DNA of 47,720 nucleotides from Candidatus Avelusimicrobium aviculae (GCA_944324655.1 CALUXF010000011.1:1-47720); one strand, 5' to 3'; shown: positions 15,747 to 25,073, counted from the stretch's first letter. Notes: generated from the sequence alone by a model not told the origin. Program-made: numbers and translations.

Positions 15747-17570
15747 ATGCGTATACGTAACTTTTTACTTACACTGGCTTTTGCGGCGGCGGCGCTGGCT
15801 GCCCATGCCCAAGTAACCATGACGGCCAGCGTAGACAAAACAAACCTGTCCCTAGATGACGAACTGACGCTGACCGTACAAATTACCGGTGCATCGGGCA
15901 ATGTCGTCATGCCCCAGCTGCCCAGCCTGCCGGCTTTTAACGTATATTCCAGAGAAGTGTCTTCCATGAACATCAACGGGCAGACTTCCACCGTTTTCCG
16001 CTATGTTATGCTGCCGCGTTTTCCCACGCAAGCTACTATTGGAGCCATACGCTTTACCTATAACGGCCAAGTATACACCACCCAACCCATACAAGTAAAC
16101 ATTTACCGGCGCGTGCCTGCCGGCCGCAGCAAAGGAGGGGCCGTCCAGCAAGCGTCTTCTTCCGGCACGGGCGGCAATTATGACTCCGCCGTCTCTTCCC
16201 GCACGCAAAACACCATTCCGCAAGCGCTCGCTTCCACGGACACCCTGGCGGAACAAAATGGGGATAAGAGTTTCTTTATGACGGCCGCCGTCAACAATAC
16301 GTCCCCTTACGTAAACCAACAGGTGGAACTCATTGTGCGCTTTTATTATTCCCGTCCTTTTGCGGGGCAGCCGCCTTACACTCCCCCCACGGTAAACAAT
16401 ATTTTCATGGAACCCCTTAAACAAAACACGGAAGGGAGCCAAATCCTACAAGGAAAAATGTTTCGCTATATAGAAAACCGCTACGCGCTGTCCGGCGTAC
16501 AGGCGGGCAAGGCGGTTATCGGGCCGGCTATGGTGCAATTCCAACCCGGCAGCAATGACGTCTTTTCCGCCTTTGACCGTCTTTTTGGCGGTTTGGCGGC
16601 GGAGCCCCAACAACTCGTAAAAAGCAACCCCATTACCTTAAACATACAAGCCACCCCCACCGCCGGGCGCCCCGCCAGCTTTTATGGCGCGGTGGGAACG
16701 GATTTCACCCTCCAAGCCCAGGCGGACAGAACCCAGGTGGAAGCCGGGGAAAGCATTAATTTAACCGTTACGGTCAAAGGACCGGGGAATTTAAAACCCA
16801 CCTCTGATTTAAAAATACCGCAAATAAACGGGTTTCGGGTGTATGACGTAGCGTCAGACTCCGTTACCCTGCCTTTAGGCCGAGGGACGCAAAGCACCAA
16901 AACGTTTAAAACGGTGCTGGTGCCTACGGCATCCGGTTCGTACACCATACCGGCGTTGGCTTGGTCCTATTTTAACCCGAAAACCAAACGCTATGTGACG
17001 TTGACCACCAAACCCATATCCGTGGAGGTTACCCCCTCTACCAAGGCGGATAACGCCGTCAGCTTTACGGGAGGCAATACTTCCGGCGGGTTTAGACAGC
17101 TGGGTAAAGACATCCGCTATATAAAAACAGACCCATATCCGGGAGAAGTGGGCTGGTTGGTGTCCGTAGGGGCATTAACCTGGCTGGCGTGGATATTCAT
17201 TTTCTTACCTGTTATATGCCGGCTTGCGATATGGCTGGGGAAAGATTCCCTTAAGAGCAAAGGCCCCATTTTAACCGCACGCAACCAATTAAAAAAAGCG
17301 TGTGTGGAAGAACAAGTAGCCGCCGCGGTGGAAGAATTCCTATTAAAACGTTTTCACATTAACATGGGCAGCAGCAAACTGCGCGAAACAATGGAAATAT
17401 TAAAACAAAAAGGTGTCCACCCGGACACATTAAAAGCGTTTGCCGCTTTATGGCAACGGCTGGACGCCGCCCGCTTCGCTCCGGAAAACTTAGCCGCGGC
17501 GGACACCCGCGCATTAGCCGCCCAAGCGCTTAACCTGCTAAAACATTTAGATTCGGAGGGCCGCTTATGA
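15747..17570 (+). CDS. batD: BatD: large periplasmic protein with C-terminal TM
   Basis: A 607-residue protein matching the BatD ('oxygen tolerance') family. It has a signal peptide (residues 1-21, AHA-QV), then repeated beta-sandwich segments; one begins 'VTMTASVDKTNLSLDDELTL' and another 'FTLQAQADRTQVEAGESINL', showing an internal repeat of the same domain. A TM segment lies near residues 470-500, followed by a ~100-residue cytosolic helical tail. Its stop overlaps batE by 4 bp. BatD is the signature large periplasmic subunit of Bat clusters. Confidence 0.92.
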   Translation: MRIRNFLLTLAFAAAALAAHAQVTMTASVDKTNLSLDDELTLTVQITGASGNVVMPQLPSLPAFNVYSREVSSMNINGQTSTVFRYVMLPRFPTQATIGAIRFTYNGQVYTTQPIQVNIYRRVPAGRSKGGAVQQASSSGTGGNYDSAVSSRTQNTIPQALASTDTLAEQNGDKSFFMTAAVNNTSPYVNQQVELIVRFYYSRPFAGQPPYTPPTVNNIFMEPLKQNTEGSQILQGKMFRYIENRYALSGVQAGKAVIGPAMVQFQPGSNDVFSAFDRLFGGLAAEPQQLVKSNPITLNIQATPTAGRPASFYGAVGTDFTLQAQADRTQVEAGESINLTVTVKGPGNLKPTSDLKIPQINGFRVYDVASDSVTLPLGRGTQSTKTFKTVLVPTASGSYTIPALAWSYFNPKTKRYVTLTTKPISVEVTPSTKADNAVSFTGGNTSGGFRQLGKDIRYIKTDPYPGEVGWLVSVGALTWLAWIFIFLPVICRLAIWLGKDSLKSKGPILTARNQLKKACVEEQVAAAVEEFLLKRFHINMGSSKLRETMEILKQKGVHPDTLKAFAALWQRLDAARFAPENLAAADTRALAAQALNLLKHLDSEGRL

Positions 17571-18289
17571 AAAAACTTTTTGCTGTTCTAGGTTTGTTGG
17601 CGGCGCTTGCCGCAGGATCTTTTGCCCAAGAAGCGGCCTCCCAGGCGGAACAATATTACAGCCAGGGCAAGTTTTCCGCCGCGCTGGATTTGTATGAAGA
17701 TGAATTAAAAAACGCCCCAAACAACCCCTATGTTTACTACAATATAGGTAACTGCTATTTTAAAATGGGCAGTATGGGTTTGGCCGTAGCCAATTATTAC
17801 AGGGCGTTCCGCTTAGCCCCGCGGGACGGGGACATCCGCCACAATTTAAACTTGGCGATGGAAAGCGCCGGGGAACATTTAGTTCCGGGTGGAATGCCGG
17901 AAGTATTGCACAAATTGTTCTTTTTATTATCCTATAACGAATTAAAAGGCCTGGCAATGCTGTGCTTGGGGGCCTTTTCCTTACTGCTGTGCATATGGAT
18001 AATAAACCGCCGTTTTGGAAAAACGGTTTGGGCCCTGCTGGCGGCGCTTATCATCTGCGGCGGGTGGCTGTATCTGCGGCGGGGGCAGGAAATGCAGGTT
18101 TTGGCGGTAGTAGCCAGCCCCACGGCAGAGCTGCGCAGCGGCCCGGGGACCAATTTCCCGGCCAGCGCCAATTTAACCCACGGCCATTTGGTTATACTAA
18201 AAGACAGCCGCAATCATTGGGAAGAAGTAATCGTAAAATCCCAAGGCTTGCAAGGCTGGATCAAAAGCGAAAGCTTGGAGAAAATTTAA
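17567..18289 (+). CDS. batE: BatE: TPR and SH3b membrane protein
   Basis: A 240-residue protein with a signal peptide (AAGSFAQ), TPR repeats (about 24-95, 'AEQYYSQGKFSAALDLYEDE'), two TM helices (about 127-142 and 148-165) and a C-terminal bacterial SH3 domain ('AELRSGPGTNFPASANLTHG' onward, about 182-240). The TPR-TM-SH3 order is the common BatE layout. Translationally coupled to batD (ATGA overlap). The SH3b domain may touch peptidoglycan. Confidence 0.88.
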   Translation: MKKLFAVLGLLAALAAGSFAQEAASQAEQYYSQGKFSAALDLYEDELKNAPNNPYVYYNIGNCYFKMGSMGLAVANYYRAFRLAPRDGDIRHNLNLAMESAGEHLVPGGMPEVLHKLFFLLSYNELKGLAMLCLGAFSLLLCIWIINRRFGKTVWALLAALIICGGWLYLRRGQEMQVLAVVASPTAELRSGPGTNFPASANLTHGHLVILKDSRNHWEEVIVKSQGLQGWIKSESLEKI

Positions 18290-18307
18290 TACTTTAAAGA
18301 GGTTTTT

Positions 18308-18865
18308 ATGTTTATTCAAAAAGAAGCCGACGAACTGATACAAGCCCTTACTTACGTAAAGGAAAATTTAGCCCAACAAACGCAAGACCTGGCCGACCAA
18401 ATCATTAAATGCTTTAAAAACGGCGGGAAAGTGATTTTAATGGGCAATGGCGGCAGCGCGGGAGACGCGCAGCACATCGCCGCGGAATTTGTGGGCCGCT
18501 TTAAAAAAGAACGCCCTTCCATGCCGGCTTTAGCTTTAAACACCAATACTTCTACCCTGACCGCCGTGGGGAATGATTACTCTTATGATGTGGTATTCTC
18601 CCGCCAAATAGACGGATTTGCCAAACCGGGGGACGTGGTAATCGGCATTTCCACTTCCGGCAACAGCCGCAATGTGTATTTGGCGTTGGCTTTAGCCAAA
18701 CAAAAAGGCTGCTTTACCGCCGCCCTATTGGGTAAAGACGGAGGCACCATCAAAGACATTGTAGACCTGCCTTTAGTGGTCAAATGGCCCAATACCCCGC
18801 GCGTGCAGGAATGCCATATTTTCCTGGGGCACAGCGTGTGCGACCTGGTAGACCAAGCTTTCTAA
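18308..18865 (+). CDS. gmhA: Phosphoheptose isomerase (sedoheptulose-7-phosphate isomerase)
   Basis: GmhA converts sedoheptulose-7-phosphate to D-glycero-D-manno-heptose-7-phosphate, the first step to LPS heptose. The 185-residue SIS-domain protein has 'MGNGGSAGDAQHIAAEFVGRF' (split: MGNGGSAGDAQ / HIAAEFVGRF), including the His and Glu that bind zinc/substrate, 'GISTSGNSRNV' for phosphate binding, and 'ECHIFLGHSVCDLV' near the end. RBS GAGG precedes ATG. It follows batE by 18 bp and is followed by rpiB, so may be read from the same transcript. Confidence 0.93.
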   Translation: MFIQKEADELIQALTYVKENLAQQTQDLADQIIKCFKNGGKVILMGNGGSAGDAQHIAAEFVGRFKKERPSMPALALNTNTSTLTAVGNDYSYDVVFSRQIDGFAKPGDVVIGISTSGNSRNVYLALALAKQKGCFTAALLGKDGGTIKDIVDLPLVVKWPNTPRVQECHIFLGHSVCDLVDQAF

Positions 18866-18874
18866 CGGAGTATT

Positions 18875-19327
18875 ATGAAAATAGCCGTAGGATGTGACCA
18901 TGCCGGTTTCCCGTTAAAAGAAACGGTAGTGGAAAAAATAAAAGAAATGGGGCACGAAGTGCTGGACTGCGGCACCAACAGCGCCCAACGGGTAGATTAC
19001 CCGGACTACGCTTTTAAAGCCGCCGCTTTGGTGGTCCAAAACAAGGCGGACCGGGCCGTGCTTATCTGCGGAAGCGGAATAGGCATGTGCGTAAGCGCAA
19101 ACAAAATAAAAGGCATACGCGCCAGCGTCTGCCATGACGCCTACTCCGCAGCGCAAGGCGTACAGCACGACAATTTAAACGTTCTGTGCCTGGGGGCGCG
19201 GGTAATAGGCCCCAGCACGGCGCAGAACGTGTTGGAACAATTTTTAAATGCTTCTTTTTTGGCGGGAACCCGCCACGAAGAGCGCCTGGAGAAAGTACTC
19301 CAAGCGGAAAAGCAAAATTTTAAATAA
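18875..19327 (+). CDS. rpiB: Ribose-5-phosphate isomerase B
   Basis: Interconverts ribulose-5-phosphate and ribose-5-phosphate. A 150-residue RpiB/LacAB protein: 'VGCDHAGFPLKE' (phosphate and His site), 'VLICGSGIGMCVSANKIKGI' with the catalytic Cys in CGSG, and 'CHDAYSA'. Length is normal for the family. Nine bases separate it from gmhA; RBS AACGGAG lies before ATG. Together with gmhA and pgi it forms a sugar-phosphate isomerase group. Confidence 0.94.
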   Translation: MKIAVGCDHAGFPLKETVVEKIKEMGHEVLDCGTNSAQRVDYPDYAFKAAALVVQNKADRAVLICGSGIGMCVSANKIKGIRASVCHDAYSAAQGVQHDNLNVLCLGARVIGPSTAQNVLEQFLNASFLAGTRHEERLEKVLQAEKQNFK

Positions 19328-19362
19328 GGCCGCAAGGTCTTTAAAAAAGGAATACAAGTATT

Positions 19363-21030
19363 ATGAACACACACGAAACTCCCCTGGCCGAAGGCATCAT
19401 TCGCGAAGGCCTGATTAAACTGGAAGGGTTGGAATTTAACACCAAATTTTGGGCTAAAGATCCCACCCTTTGGAAGCAGGACAAAGAACACAAGGAATTT
19501 ATCGTAAAATTCTTGGGTTGGCAAAAAGTGTATGACTGGACGCTGGAACGCGTGGATGACATTTTAGCTTTTGCGGCCGATGTAAAACAAAATTTTAAAT
19601 ATGTGGTGGTAATGGGAATGGGCGGTTCTTCGCTCGCGCCGGAAGTAATCCGCACCGTATTTGGCAAACAAGCCGGCTACCCGGAACTGATCGTGTTAGA
19701 TACCACCAATGCGGACTGGGTGCACGCCGCCAGAACCCATATTGACCCGGCCCAAACCCTGTTCATTTTTGCCAGCAAATCCGGCGGCACGGTAGAGCCC
19801 TCTTCCCAATACGCTTATTTCCATGAAGAAGTGAAAAAAGCCGGCGTAAAAGACCCGGGGCAGAACTTCTGCGCCATTACAGACCCGGGCACCGGCTTGG
19901 AAACTTTGGCTAAAAAGAATAAATTTCGCAAAATTTTCTTAAACCCGGCTGATATCGGCGGGCGTTTTTCCGCGCTGTCCATGTTTGGCATGGTACCGGC
20001 CGCTTTAATGGGCGTTGATATTGTAAAACTGCTTAAAATCGCCCAAAAAGAAGCCCAAGGCTTTGGCCCGGAGGCTGATTTTAAGACCAACGCCGCCGTT
20101 AAATTAGGGGCTTTAATGGGCGCCAGCTTTGCCAACCACAGCAAAGACAAGCTGACCATTATCACCCCCAAAGAACTGGCCTCTTTTGGCTTATGGGCCG
20201 AACAGCTGGTGGCGGAATCCACCGGTAAAGAAGGCAAAGGCATTGTTCCGGTGGTAGGCGAAGGACTGTTTAAAAACTTTGACTACCGCGAAGACCGCGT
20301 ATTTGTACACATTTCCAATGGGTCTGAAGACGATAAACGCGTCAGCGCCATTATGGATGATTTGGAAGAACGCAGCTACCCGGTAATGACCATCTCTATG
20401 GAAGAAGAGTATGAACTGGGAGCCCAGTTTCTGCTGTGGGAAATCGCCACCGCCGCCGCCGGCGCCATTATGGCTATTGACCCGTTTGACCAACCCAACG
20501 TGCAAGCCGCCAAAACACTGACCAAGCAAATTTTGGGCAAACTGGAAAAGAAAGAAATTTCAGACGAAGAACTTAACAAACCTTTCATGGTGGCTAAAGA
20601 TATTGAAAAAGAAGTAAAATTTGATACCTTGGCCCAGGACGTCTACTCCCTCTTGGAAAGCAACGACTATATTGCCCTGCTGGCCTATGTGTATCCGTCC
20701 GAAGAAGCAGCCAAAGCGCTGTTGGCCCTGCGCGATAAAATCCTCACCCGCACCAAACGCGCCGTGTTGTTTGGTTACGGCCCGCGCTACTTGCACTCCA
20801 CCGGCCAGCTGCACAAAGGGGACGGCAACAACGGCGTGTTTATCATCTTATCCGCCGACGCGGAAAATGACATCCAAATCCCCGGCCAGCACTATACTTT
20901 TGGCCAACTGTGCGCCGCGCAGGCTTTGGGTGACTTCCAAGCGCTGGAAGAAAAAGGCCGCCGCGTAATCAAAATACACCTTACGCAGCCTATCTTGCAG
21001 GCCATTAAAAACCTGAGCGATAAGTTCTAA
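19363..21030 (+). CDS. pgi: Glucose-6-phosphate isomerase
   Basis: A 555-residue SIS-type isomerase interconverting glucose-6-phosphate and fructose-6-phosphate. Seen: 'VVVMGMGGSSLAPEVI', 'FIFASKSGGTVEPSS' (phosphate-binding), 'ADIGGRFSALSMFGMVPAAL' and the C-terminal 'STGQLHKGDGNNGVFI'. The sequence resembles the isomerase half of bifunctional transaldolase/Pgi proteins more than the E. coli enzyme, but no transaldolase domain is attached and the N-terminus is short. Preceded by AAAGGA and followed by a terminator. Confidence 0.9.
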   Translation: MNTHETPLAEGIIREGLIKLEGLEFNTKFWAKDPTLWKQDKEHKEFIVKFLGWQKVYDWTLERVDDILAFAADVKQNFKYVVVMGMGGSSLAPEVIRTVFGKQAGYPELIVLDTTNADWVHAARTHIDPAQTLFIFASKSGGTVEPSSQYAYFHEEVKKAGVKDPGQNFCAITDPGTGLETLAKKNKFRKIFLNPADIGGRFSALSMFGMVPAALMGVDIVKLLKIAQKEAQGFGPEADFKTNAAVKLGALMGASFANHSKDKLTIITPKELASFGLWAEQLVAESTGKEGKGIVPVVGEGLFKNFDYREDRVFVHISNGSEDDKRVSAIMDDLEERSYPVMTISMEEEYELGAQFLLWEIATAAAGAIMAIDPFDQPNVQAAKTLTKQILGKLEKKEISDEELNKPFMVAKDIEKEVKFDTLAQDVYSLLESNDYIALLAYVYPSEEAAKALLALRDKILTRTKRAVLFGYGPRYLHSTGQLHKGDGNNGVFIILSADAENDIQIPGQHYTFGQLCAAQALGDFQALEEKGRRVIKIHLTQPILQAIKNLSDKF

Positions 21031-21043
21031 ATTCTTGCAAGCC

Positions 21044-21077
21044 AAAAGGCGGTCTTTAGGGCCGCCTTTTATTTTTT
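21044..21077 (+). terminator. Rho-independent terminator after pgi
   Basis: AAAAGGCGG / CCGCCTTTT stem (21044-21052 with 21062-21070) followed by a T-rich tail. It separates the bat/isomerase transcription unit from miaB, whose ATG is only ~9 bp beyond. Confidence 0.85.
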
Positions 21078-21085
21078 ATATACGT

Positions 21086-22312
21086 ATGAAAGTATTCCTG
21101 CAAACCTTCGGTTGCCAAATGAATTTGGCAGACTCCCAAGAAATGTTCTCCCACCTGCACGCGCGGGGGGCCCAGCTTGCCCAAACGCCGGAGGAGGCCG
21201 ATGTTATTTTAGTAAACACCTGCACCGTGCGCGAGCACGCGGAACACCGCGCCGTTTCTTTCTTAGGGCGCCTAGCCAAATGGAAACAGCAAAAGCCCGG
21301 CCGCGTGATTATCTTTGCCGGCTGCGCGGCCCAGCGGCTGGGGGAAAAGCTGAAAAAAGAATTTCCTTTCTTAGATATAGTGGCGGGAGCCAAAAGTATA
21401 GATGCCTTTCCCACTCTATTAGACAAAAGCAGCCTGTTTCCCCCCGCGCAGGAAACCCTTTCTCCCGCGCAAGAAGGGCTTACCGGATACGTAACCATTA
21501 TGCGGGGATGTGATTTTAGGTGCTCTTACTGCATTGTTCCCTATGTACGCGGGCCGGTAAAATGCCTGTCCTCCCCGCATATTTTGCAGGAAGTGCGCCA
21601 AAAGGCCGCCCAAGGGGCTAAAGAAATTATGCTTTTGGGACAAACCGTAAACGCTTATAAAGACGGAGCCGCCTCTTTTGCCGATTTGCTAAACCGCGTG
21701 AGCGAAGTGCCCGGCGTGGAGCGGGTGCGTTTTATGAGCCCCCACCCGGCCTATATCACGCCGGATTTTTTGGCCGCCGTACGCCATAACCCCAAAATCG
21801 CCAAGCATATTCACTTGCCGATACAAAGCGGCTCCAGCAAAGTATTACGGGAAATGAAACGCGGCTACACGCGGGAAATACTGCTTGAAAAACTGGCCGC
21901 CTTGGCGGACTGCCAGATGACGGTTTCCACGGATATTATCGTCGGCTTCCCGACTGAAACCGAAGAGGATTTCCAACAAACTCTTTCTTTGGTGGACCAA
22001 GCCCAATTTTTTGCCGCCTATTGTTTTAAATATTCCCCCCGCGCCGGCACCCCCGCCGCCCAAATGACCCTTTTGGCGGAAGAGACACTGGAACAACGGC
22101 TGGATATTTTGTTAAATAAAGTGAGAGATTTAAGCGCCCGCGCCTATACGGCGCAAATAGGCACGCGCCAGCAAGTGCTGATGGAAGAAGAAAATAAAGG
22201 GCGCTCTTCCAATAATTTTTGGGTAAAAACCTCCAAAAATTATACAATAGGCAGTATAGTTGACGTTGAGATAGCCCGTGCAGACGGCACTTTATTATTT
22301 GCCAAGGAGTAA
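21086..22312 (+). CDS. miaB: tRNA-2-methylthio-N6-dimethylallyladenosine synthase
   Basis: Radical-SAM methylthiotransferase that adds the methylthio group to i6A37 in tRNA. Three N-terminal cluster cysteines (FGCQMN C10, NTCTVR C46, AGCAAQ C80) and the radical-SAM CxxxCxxC 'RGCDFRCSYC' (C142, C146, C149) are all present, with a C-terminal TRAM-like segment. I start at the Met before KVFLQTFGC (21086, 408 residues); the longer frame from 21035 would run through the terminator. No Shine-Dalgarno is visible. miaA, which makes the substrate, lies one gene downstream. Confidence 0.94.
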   Translation: MKVFLQTFGCQMNLADSQEMFSHLHARGAQLAQTPEEADVILVNTCTVREHAEHRAVSFLGRLAKWKQQKPGRVIIFAGCAAQRLGEKLKKEFPFLDIVAGAKSIDAFPTLLDKSSLFPPAQETLSPAQEGLTGYVTIMRGCDFRCSYCIVPYVRGPVKCLSSPHILQEVRQKAAQGAKEIMLLGQTVNAYKDGAASFADLLNRVSEVPGVERVRFMSPHPAYITPDFLAAVRHNPKIAKHIHLPIQSGSSKVLREMKRGYTREILLEKLAALADCQMTVSTDIIVGFPTETEEDFQQTLSLVDQAQFFAAYCFKYSPRAGTPAAQMTLLAEETLEQRLDILLNKVRDLSARAYTAQIGTRQQVLMEEENKGRSSNNFWVKTSKNYTIGSIVDVEIARADGTLLFAKE

Positions 22313-22314
22313 GT

Positions 22315-22779
22315 ATGACTAAAAAAAATATCCCTGAAAAAAGACGGCACCCCCGCATGCCCGTCATCAGCAATTTAATTGAACCCGTCAACCTTTTTTA
22401 TAAAACCCAAGACGGAAAAGAAACCAGCCTAGTAGCCATTTTGGCGGACTTGTCCGCCTCCGGCATGCGCATGATTAGTTTCTTGGGCGCGCCGCTGGCG
22501 GATAAATTTTCCATCAGTCTGCAGCTGCCGGGAACGGAAAAAATGGAAATCGGCGCCAAGATGGCTTGGGTAAAACAGCGGGAAAATGTATACACCATCG
22601 GTATAGAATTTACCAACATTAAAGAAAAAGACGCCAAAGCCATCAGCGAAATGGCGGATGATTTTAATGACTGCGACACCCGCATCTTGTTAAAACTGCC
22701 GGATGTATGCGTTTCCACCTGCAAATGCTGGCGCATTTGCAATAAAATACAAAAAGACGAAGATCTTTTTGGAAAATAA
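22315..22779 (+). CDS. PilZ-domain protein with a C-terminal cysteine cluster
   Basis: A 154-residue single-domain PilZ protein. The c-di-GMP-binding signatures are intact: RxxxR (R10-R14 in KRRHPR) and DxSxxG (D45-G50, DLSASG). The C-terminus carries C132, C136, C138 and C142 (Cx3CxCx3C), which is not part of the canonical PilZ fold and could bind a metal. It begins 2 bp after miaB, with the SD (AAGGAG) inside the miaB stop region, so it is co-translated. Role unknown; c-di-GMP binding is inferred from motifs. Confidence 0.85.
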   Translation: MTKKNIPEKRRHPRMPVISNLIEPVNLFYKTQDGKETSLVAILADLSASGMRMISFLGAPLADKFSISLQLPGTEKMEIGAKMAWVKQRENVYTIGIEFTNIKEKDAKAISEMADDFNDCDTRILLKLPDVCVSTCKCWRICNKIQKDEDLFGK

Positions 22780-22802
22780 ATCTCACGCAAATAATAAATG
22801 CC

Positions 22803-22833
22803 AAAACCGGGGCTTTTGCAAGCCCCGGTTTTT
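22803..22833 (+). terminator. Rho-independent terminator after miaB-PilZ
   Basis: Perfect 13-bp stem AAAACCGGGGCTT / AAGCCCCGGTTTT with a TTGC loop and T-tail. Confidence 0.92.
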
Positions 22834-22878
22834 ATTATCTCCGGGTTTGCCTGGGGCAAATTTACTAAAATATAAGTT

Positions 22879-23817
22879 ATGAAACCCATTGTTATTTGCG
22901 GCCCTACCGCCTCCGGCAAAACGGAACTGGCGCTGGAACTGGCCCGGCAGACAAACGGAATTATTATTTCCGCCGATTCCCGCCAGGTATACACCCATTT
23001 AACCGCCGGAACGGCCAAACCGCAAGGCGTGTGGCAAAACGGTGTGTACTTTGTGGAAGGCTTACCATATTATTTGGTGGATTTTCTGCCCGTAACAGAC
23101 GTTTTTAACGCGGGCGCCTTTGCGGCGCGCGCGCGGGAAATTGCCGTTCAACATCCGGGACGCCCGCTTATTTTTGCCGGAGGGACGGGAATGTACCTGC
23201 ACGCTTATTTTGTGGGCATGGATACACTTCCCCCCTCCACCCCGCAAACCCGGGCCCAATTAACCGCCCTGCTGAAAGACAAAGGCAAAGAAGGCCTGCA
23301 CGCGGCCTTGGCCCAAAAAGACCCCGTTTCCGCCAAATCTATTCCCACAGGAAACGTACAGCGCACCATGCGCGCCTTGGAATTATGCCTGCTTACGGGC
23401 CGGCCCGCCAGCCAATTAAAAAGCGGCCTTTTTCACACCCTGCCGGACCCGGAAAAAAGCGCATTTGTCTATTTAAATTGGGATAAACCGGCCCTAGACG
23501 CCCGCATACAAGCCCGCACGGAAAATATTTTTGACCCTATGTGCGCCGAAACCCAAACCCTTTTAAACCAAGGCGCAGCGGCGGACGCACCCGCCCTGAA
23601 AAGTTTGGGCTATCCGCAGGCCGCGGCTTTTTTACGGGGGCAGTTAACCCGCCAGCAGGCCATAGAACAAATTGCCCAGCTCACCCGCCAGTACGCCAAA
23701 CGCCAGCGCACTTGGTTCAACCGTTATACCCAGGCGTTAAAACTACATTTACAAGACCCTAAAGATTTTTCTTTGCCTGCGCTGTGCGCCCAAATCCTTT
23801 CATTTAGCCGGCATTAA
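22879..23817 (+). CDS. miaA: tRNA dimethylallyltransferase
   Basis: Transfers a dimethylallyl group to A37 of tRNAs reading UNN codons. The 312-residue protein has the P-loop GPTASGKT (6-13), 'SADSRQVYTHLTAGTAKP', 'FAGGTGMYLHAY' and a C-terminal 'KRQRTWFNRY', all standard MiaA landmarks. No SD; a TAAAAT -10 element (22866-22871) lies exactly 7 nt before the ATG, pointing to a leaderless message. hflX follows after 20 bp, a pairing also seen in enterobacteria (miaA-hfq-hflX). Confidence 0.95.
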   Translation: MKPIVICGPTASGKTELALELARQTNGIIISADSRQVYTHLTAGTAKPQGVWQNGVYFVEGLPYYLVDFLPVTDVFNAGAFAARAREIAVQHPGRPLIFAGGTGMYLHAYFVGMDTLPPSTPQTRAQLTALLKDKGKEGLHAALAQKDPVSAKSIPTGNVQRTMRALELCLLTGRPASQLKSGLFHTLPDPEKSAFVYLNWDKPALDARIQARTENIFDPMCAETQTLLNQGAAADAPALKSLGYPQAAAFLRGQLTRQQAIEQIAQLTRQYAKRQRTWFNRYTQALKLHLQDPKDFSLPALCAQILSFSRH

Positions 23818-23837
23818 AACTTTTATAAAATAGAATT

Positions 23838-25073
23838 ATGGAACGTGTTATTTTAGTAAGCGCCACCCTTAAAAGTCAGCCCCAAAACGAAAAAACCCTG
23901 CAAGAACTGCGCCGCCTGGCCCACACCGCCGGGGCGGAAGTAGTATATATGTACCGCGTACGGGTGGAAGCGTTTAACGCCGCCACGCTGATAGGAAAAG
24001 GAAAACTGCAAGAAATCGCCCTCCAGACAACGACGCTAAAGGCGGACGGCGTCATTTTTGACGATGAGATCTCTCCCGCCCAACAGAATAATTTGGAAGA
24101 AATTCTCCCCGCCAAAGTGCTGGACCGCACCCGCCTTATCTTAGACATTTTTGCCCAGCGCGCCCGCACCCAGGAAGGGAAACTGCAAGTGGAACTGGCC
24201 CAATTAAAATACCTCTTGCCCCGCCTGTCCGGCCGGGGGGCCGCTATGATGCAGCAAAAAGGCGGCATTGGTATGCGCGGCCCCGGGGAACGCAAATTGG
24301 AATATGACCGCCGCCGCCTGCGCCTGCGTATCAGCCGCCTGGAAAAAGAAATAGAAGCAGTAAAAGCCGGCCGCAGCCTGCGCCGGCAAAGAAGATCCCA
24401 GGTTCCCTTGCCGCAAATTGCGCTGGTGGGTTATACCAACGCGGGCAAAAGCACCTTGTTAAACGCGCTTACCCAAAACCAAAGCGTATACGCCGATGAC
24501 AAACTTTTTGCCACACTAGACCCCACCACCCGCCGCGTGCATATGCCAAGCGGCGGGGAAATGCTGTTTACGGATACGGTGGGGTTTATACAAAAACTGC
24601 CGCACAGTTTGGTTACTTCGTTTAGGGCCACGCTGGAAGAAACCGCTTTTGCGGACGTCATTCTGCACGTGCAGGACGCGTCCTCCCCCAACCGCCGGGA
24701 GCAAGAAGCCACCGTACTGCAAATTATTACGGATTTAAAGGCCGAAAACATCCCCCTTATCCCCGTTTTTAATAAAACAGACCTCCTATCCCCCGGGCGT
24801 TTGGAACTGTTGCGCGCCCAACACCCGCAAGCCGTTTTTGTAAGCGCGCTGGAAGAAGCCAACCTGACCGCCCTGCTCAGGCGGGTGGAGCAAGCCGCCT
24901 CTTATAAATGGAAAGTGCGCACCCTCACCCTGCGGACGGAGCAGCTGCAACACCTGGGCGTGTTTTACGAAAAAGCCCTCGTGATTAACCGAAAAGAAAC
25001 CCCCCGCGGCCTGATACTAACCTTTATGGCCACAGAGGGTAATTTTGAAAGTTTAAAACACCGCTTGGCTTAG
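23838..25073 (+). CDS. hflX: Ribosome-associated GTPase HflX
   Basis: A 411-residue GTPase that splits or rescues stalled ribosomes. The N-terminal HflX domain includes 'LIGKGKLQEI' and 'DRTRLILDIFAQRARTQEGK'; the coiled linker has 'GGIGMRGPGERKLEYDRR'. The G domain shows G1 GYTNAGKST (198-206), G3 DTVGFI and G4 NKTD. A TAAAAT (23826-23831) lies 6 nt before ATG without an SD. The stop overlaps the stop of the convergent protease gene by two bases. Confidence 0.95.
   Translation: MERVILVSATLKSQPQNEKTLQELRRLAHTAGAEVVYMYRVRVEAFNAATLIGKGKLQEIALQTTTLKADGVIFDDEISPAQQNNLEEILPAKVLDRTRLILDIFAQRARTQEGKLQVELAQLKYLLPRLSGRGAAMMQQKGGIGMRGPGERKLEYDRRRLRLRISRLEKEIEAVKAGRSLRRQRRSQVPLPQIALVGYTNAGKSTLLNALTQNQSVYADDKLFATLDPTTRRVHMPSGGEMLFTDTVGFIQKLPHSLVTSFRATLEETAFADVILHVQDASSPNRREQEATVLQIITDLKAENIPLIPVFNKTDLLSPGRLELLRAQHPQAVFVSALEEANLTALLRRVEQAASYKWKVRTLTLRTEQLQHLGVFYEKALVINRKETPRGLILTFMATEGNFESLKHRLA

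Noticed and set aside
19363-21030. Bifunctional transaldolase/glucose-6-phosphate isomerase
   Set aside because: The sequence resembles the isomerase half of such fusions, but the N-terminus has no transaldolase domain and there is an RBS and gap after rpiB.
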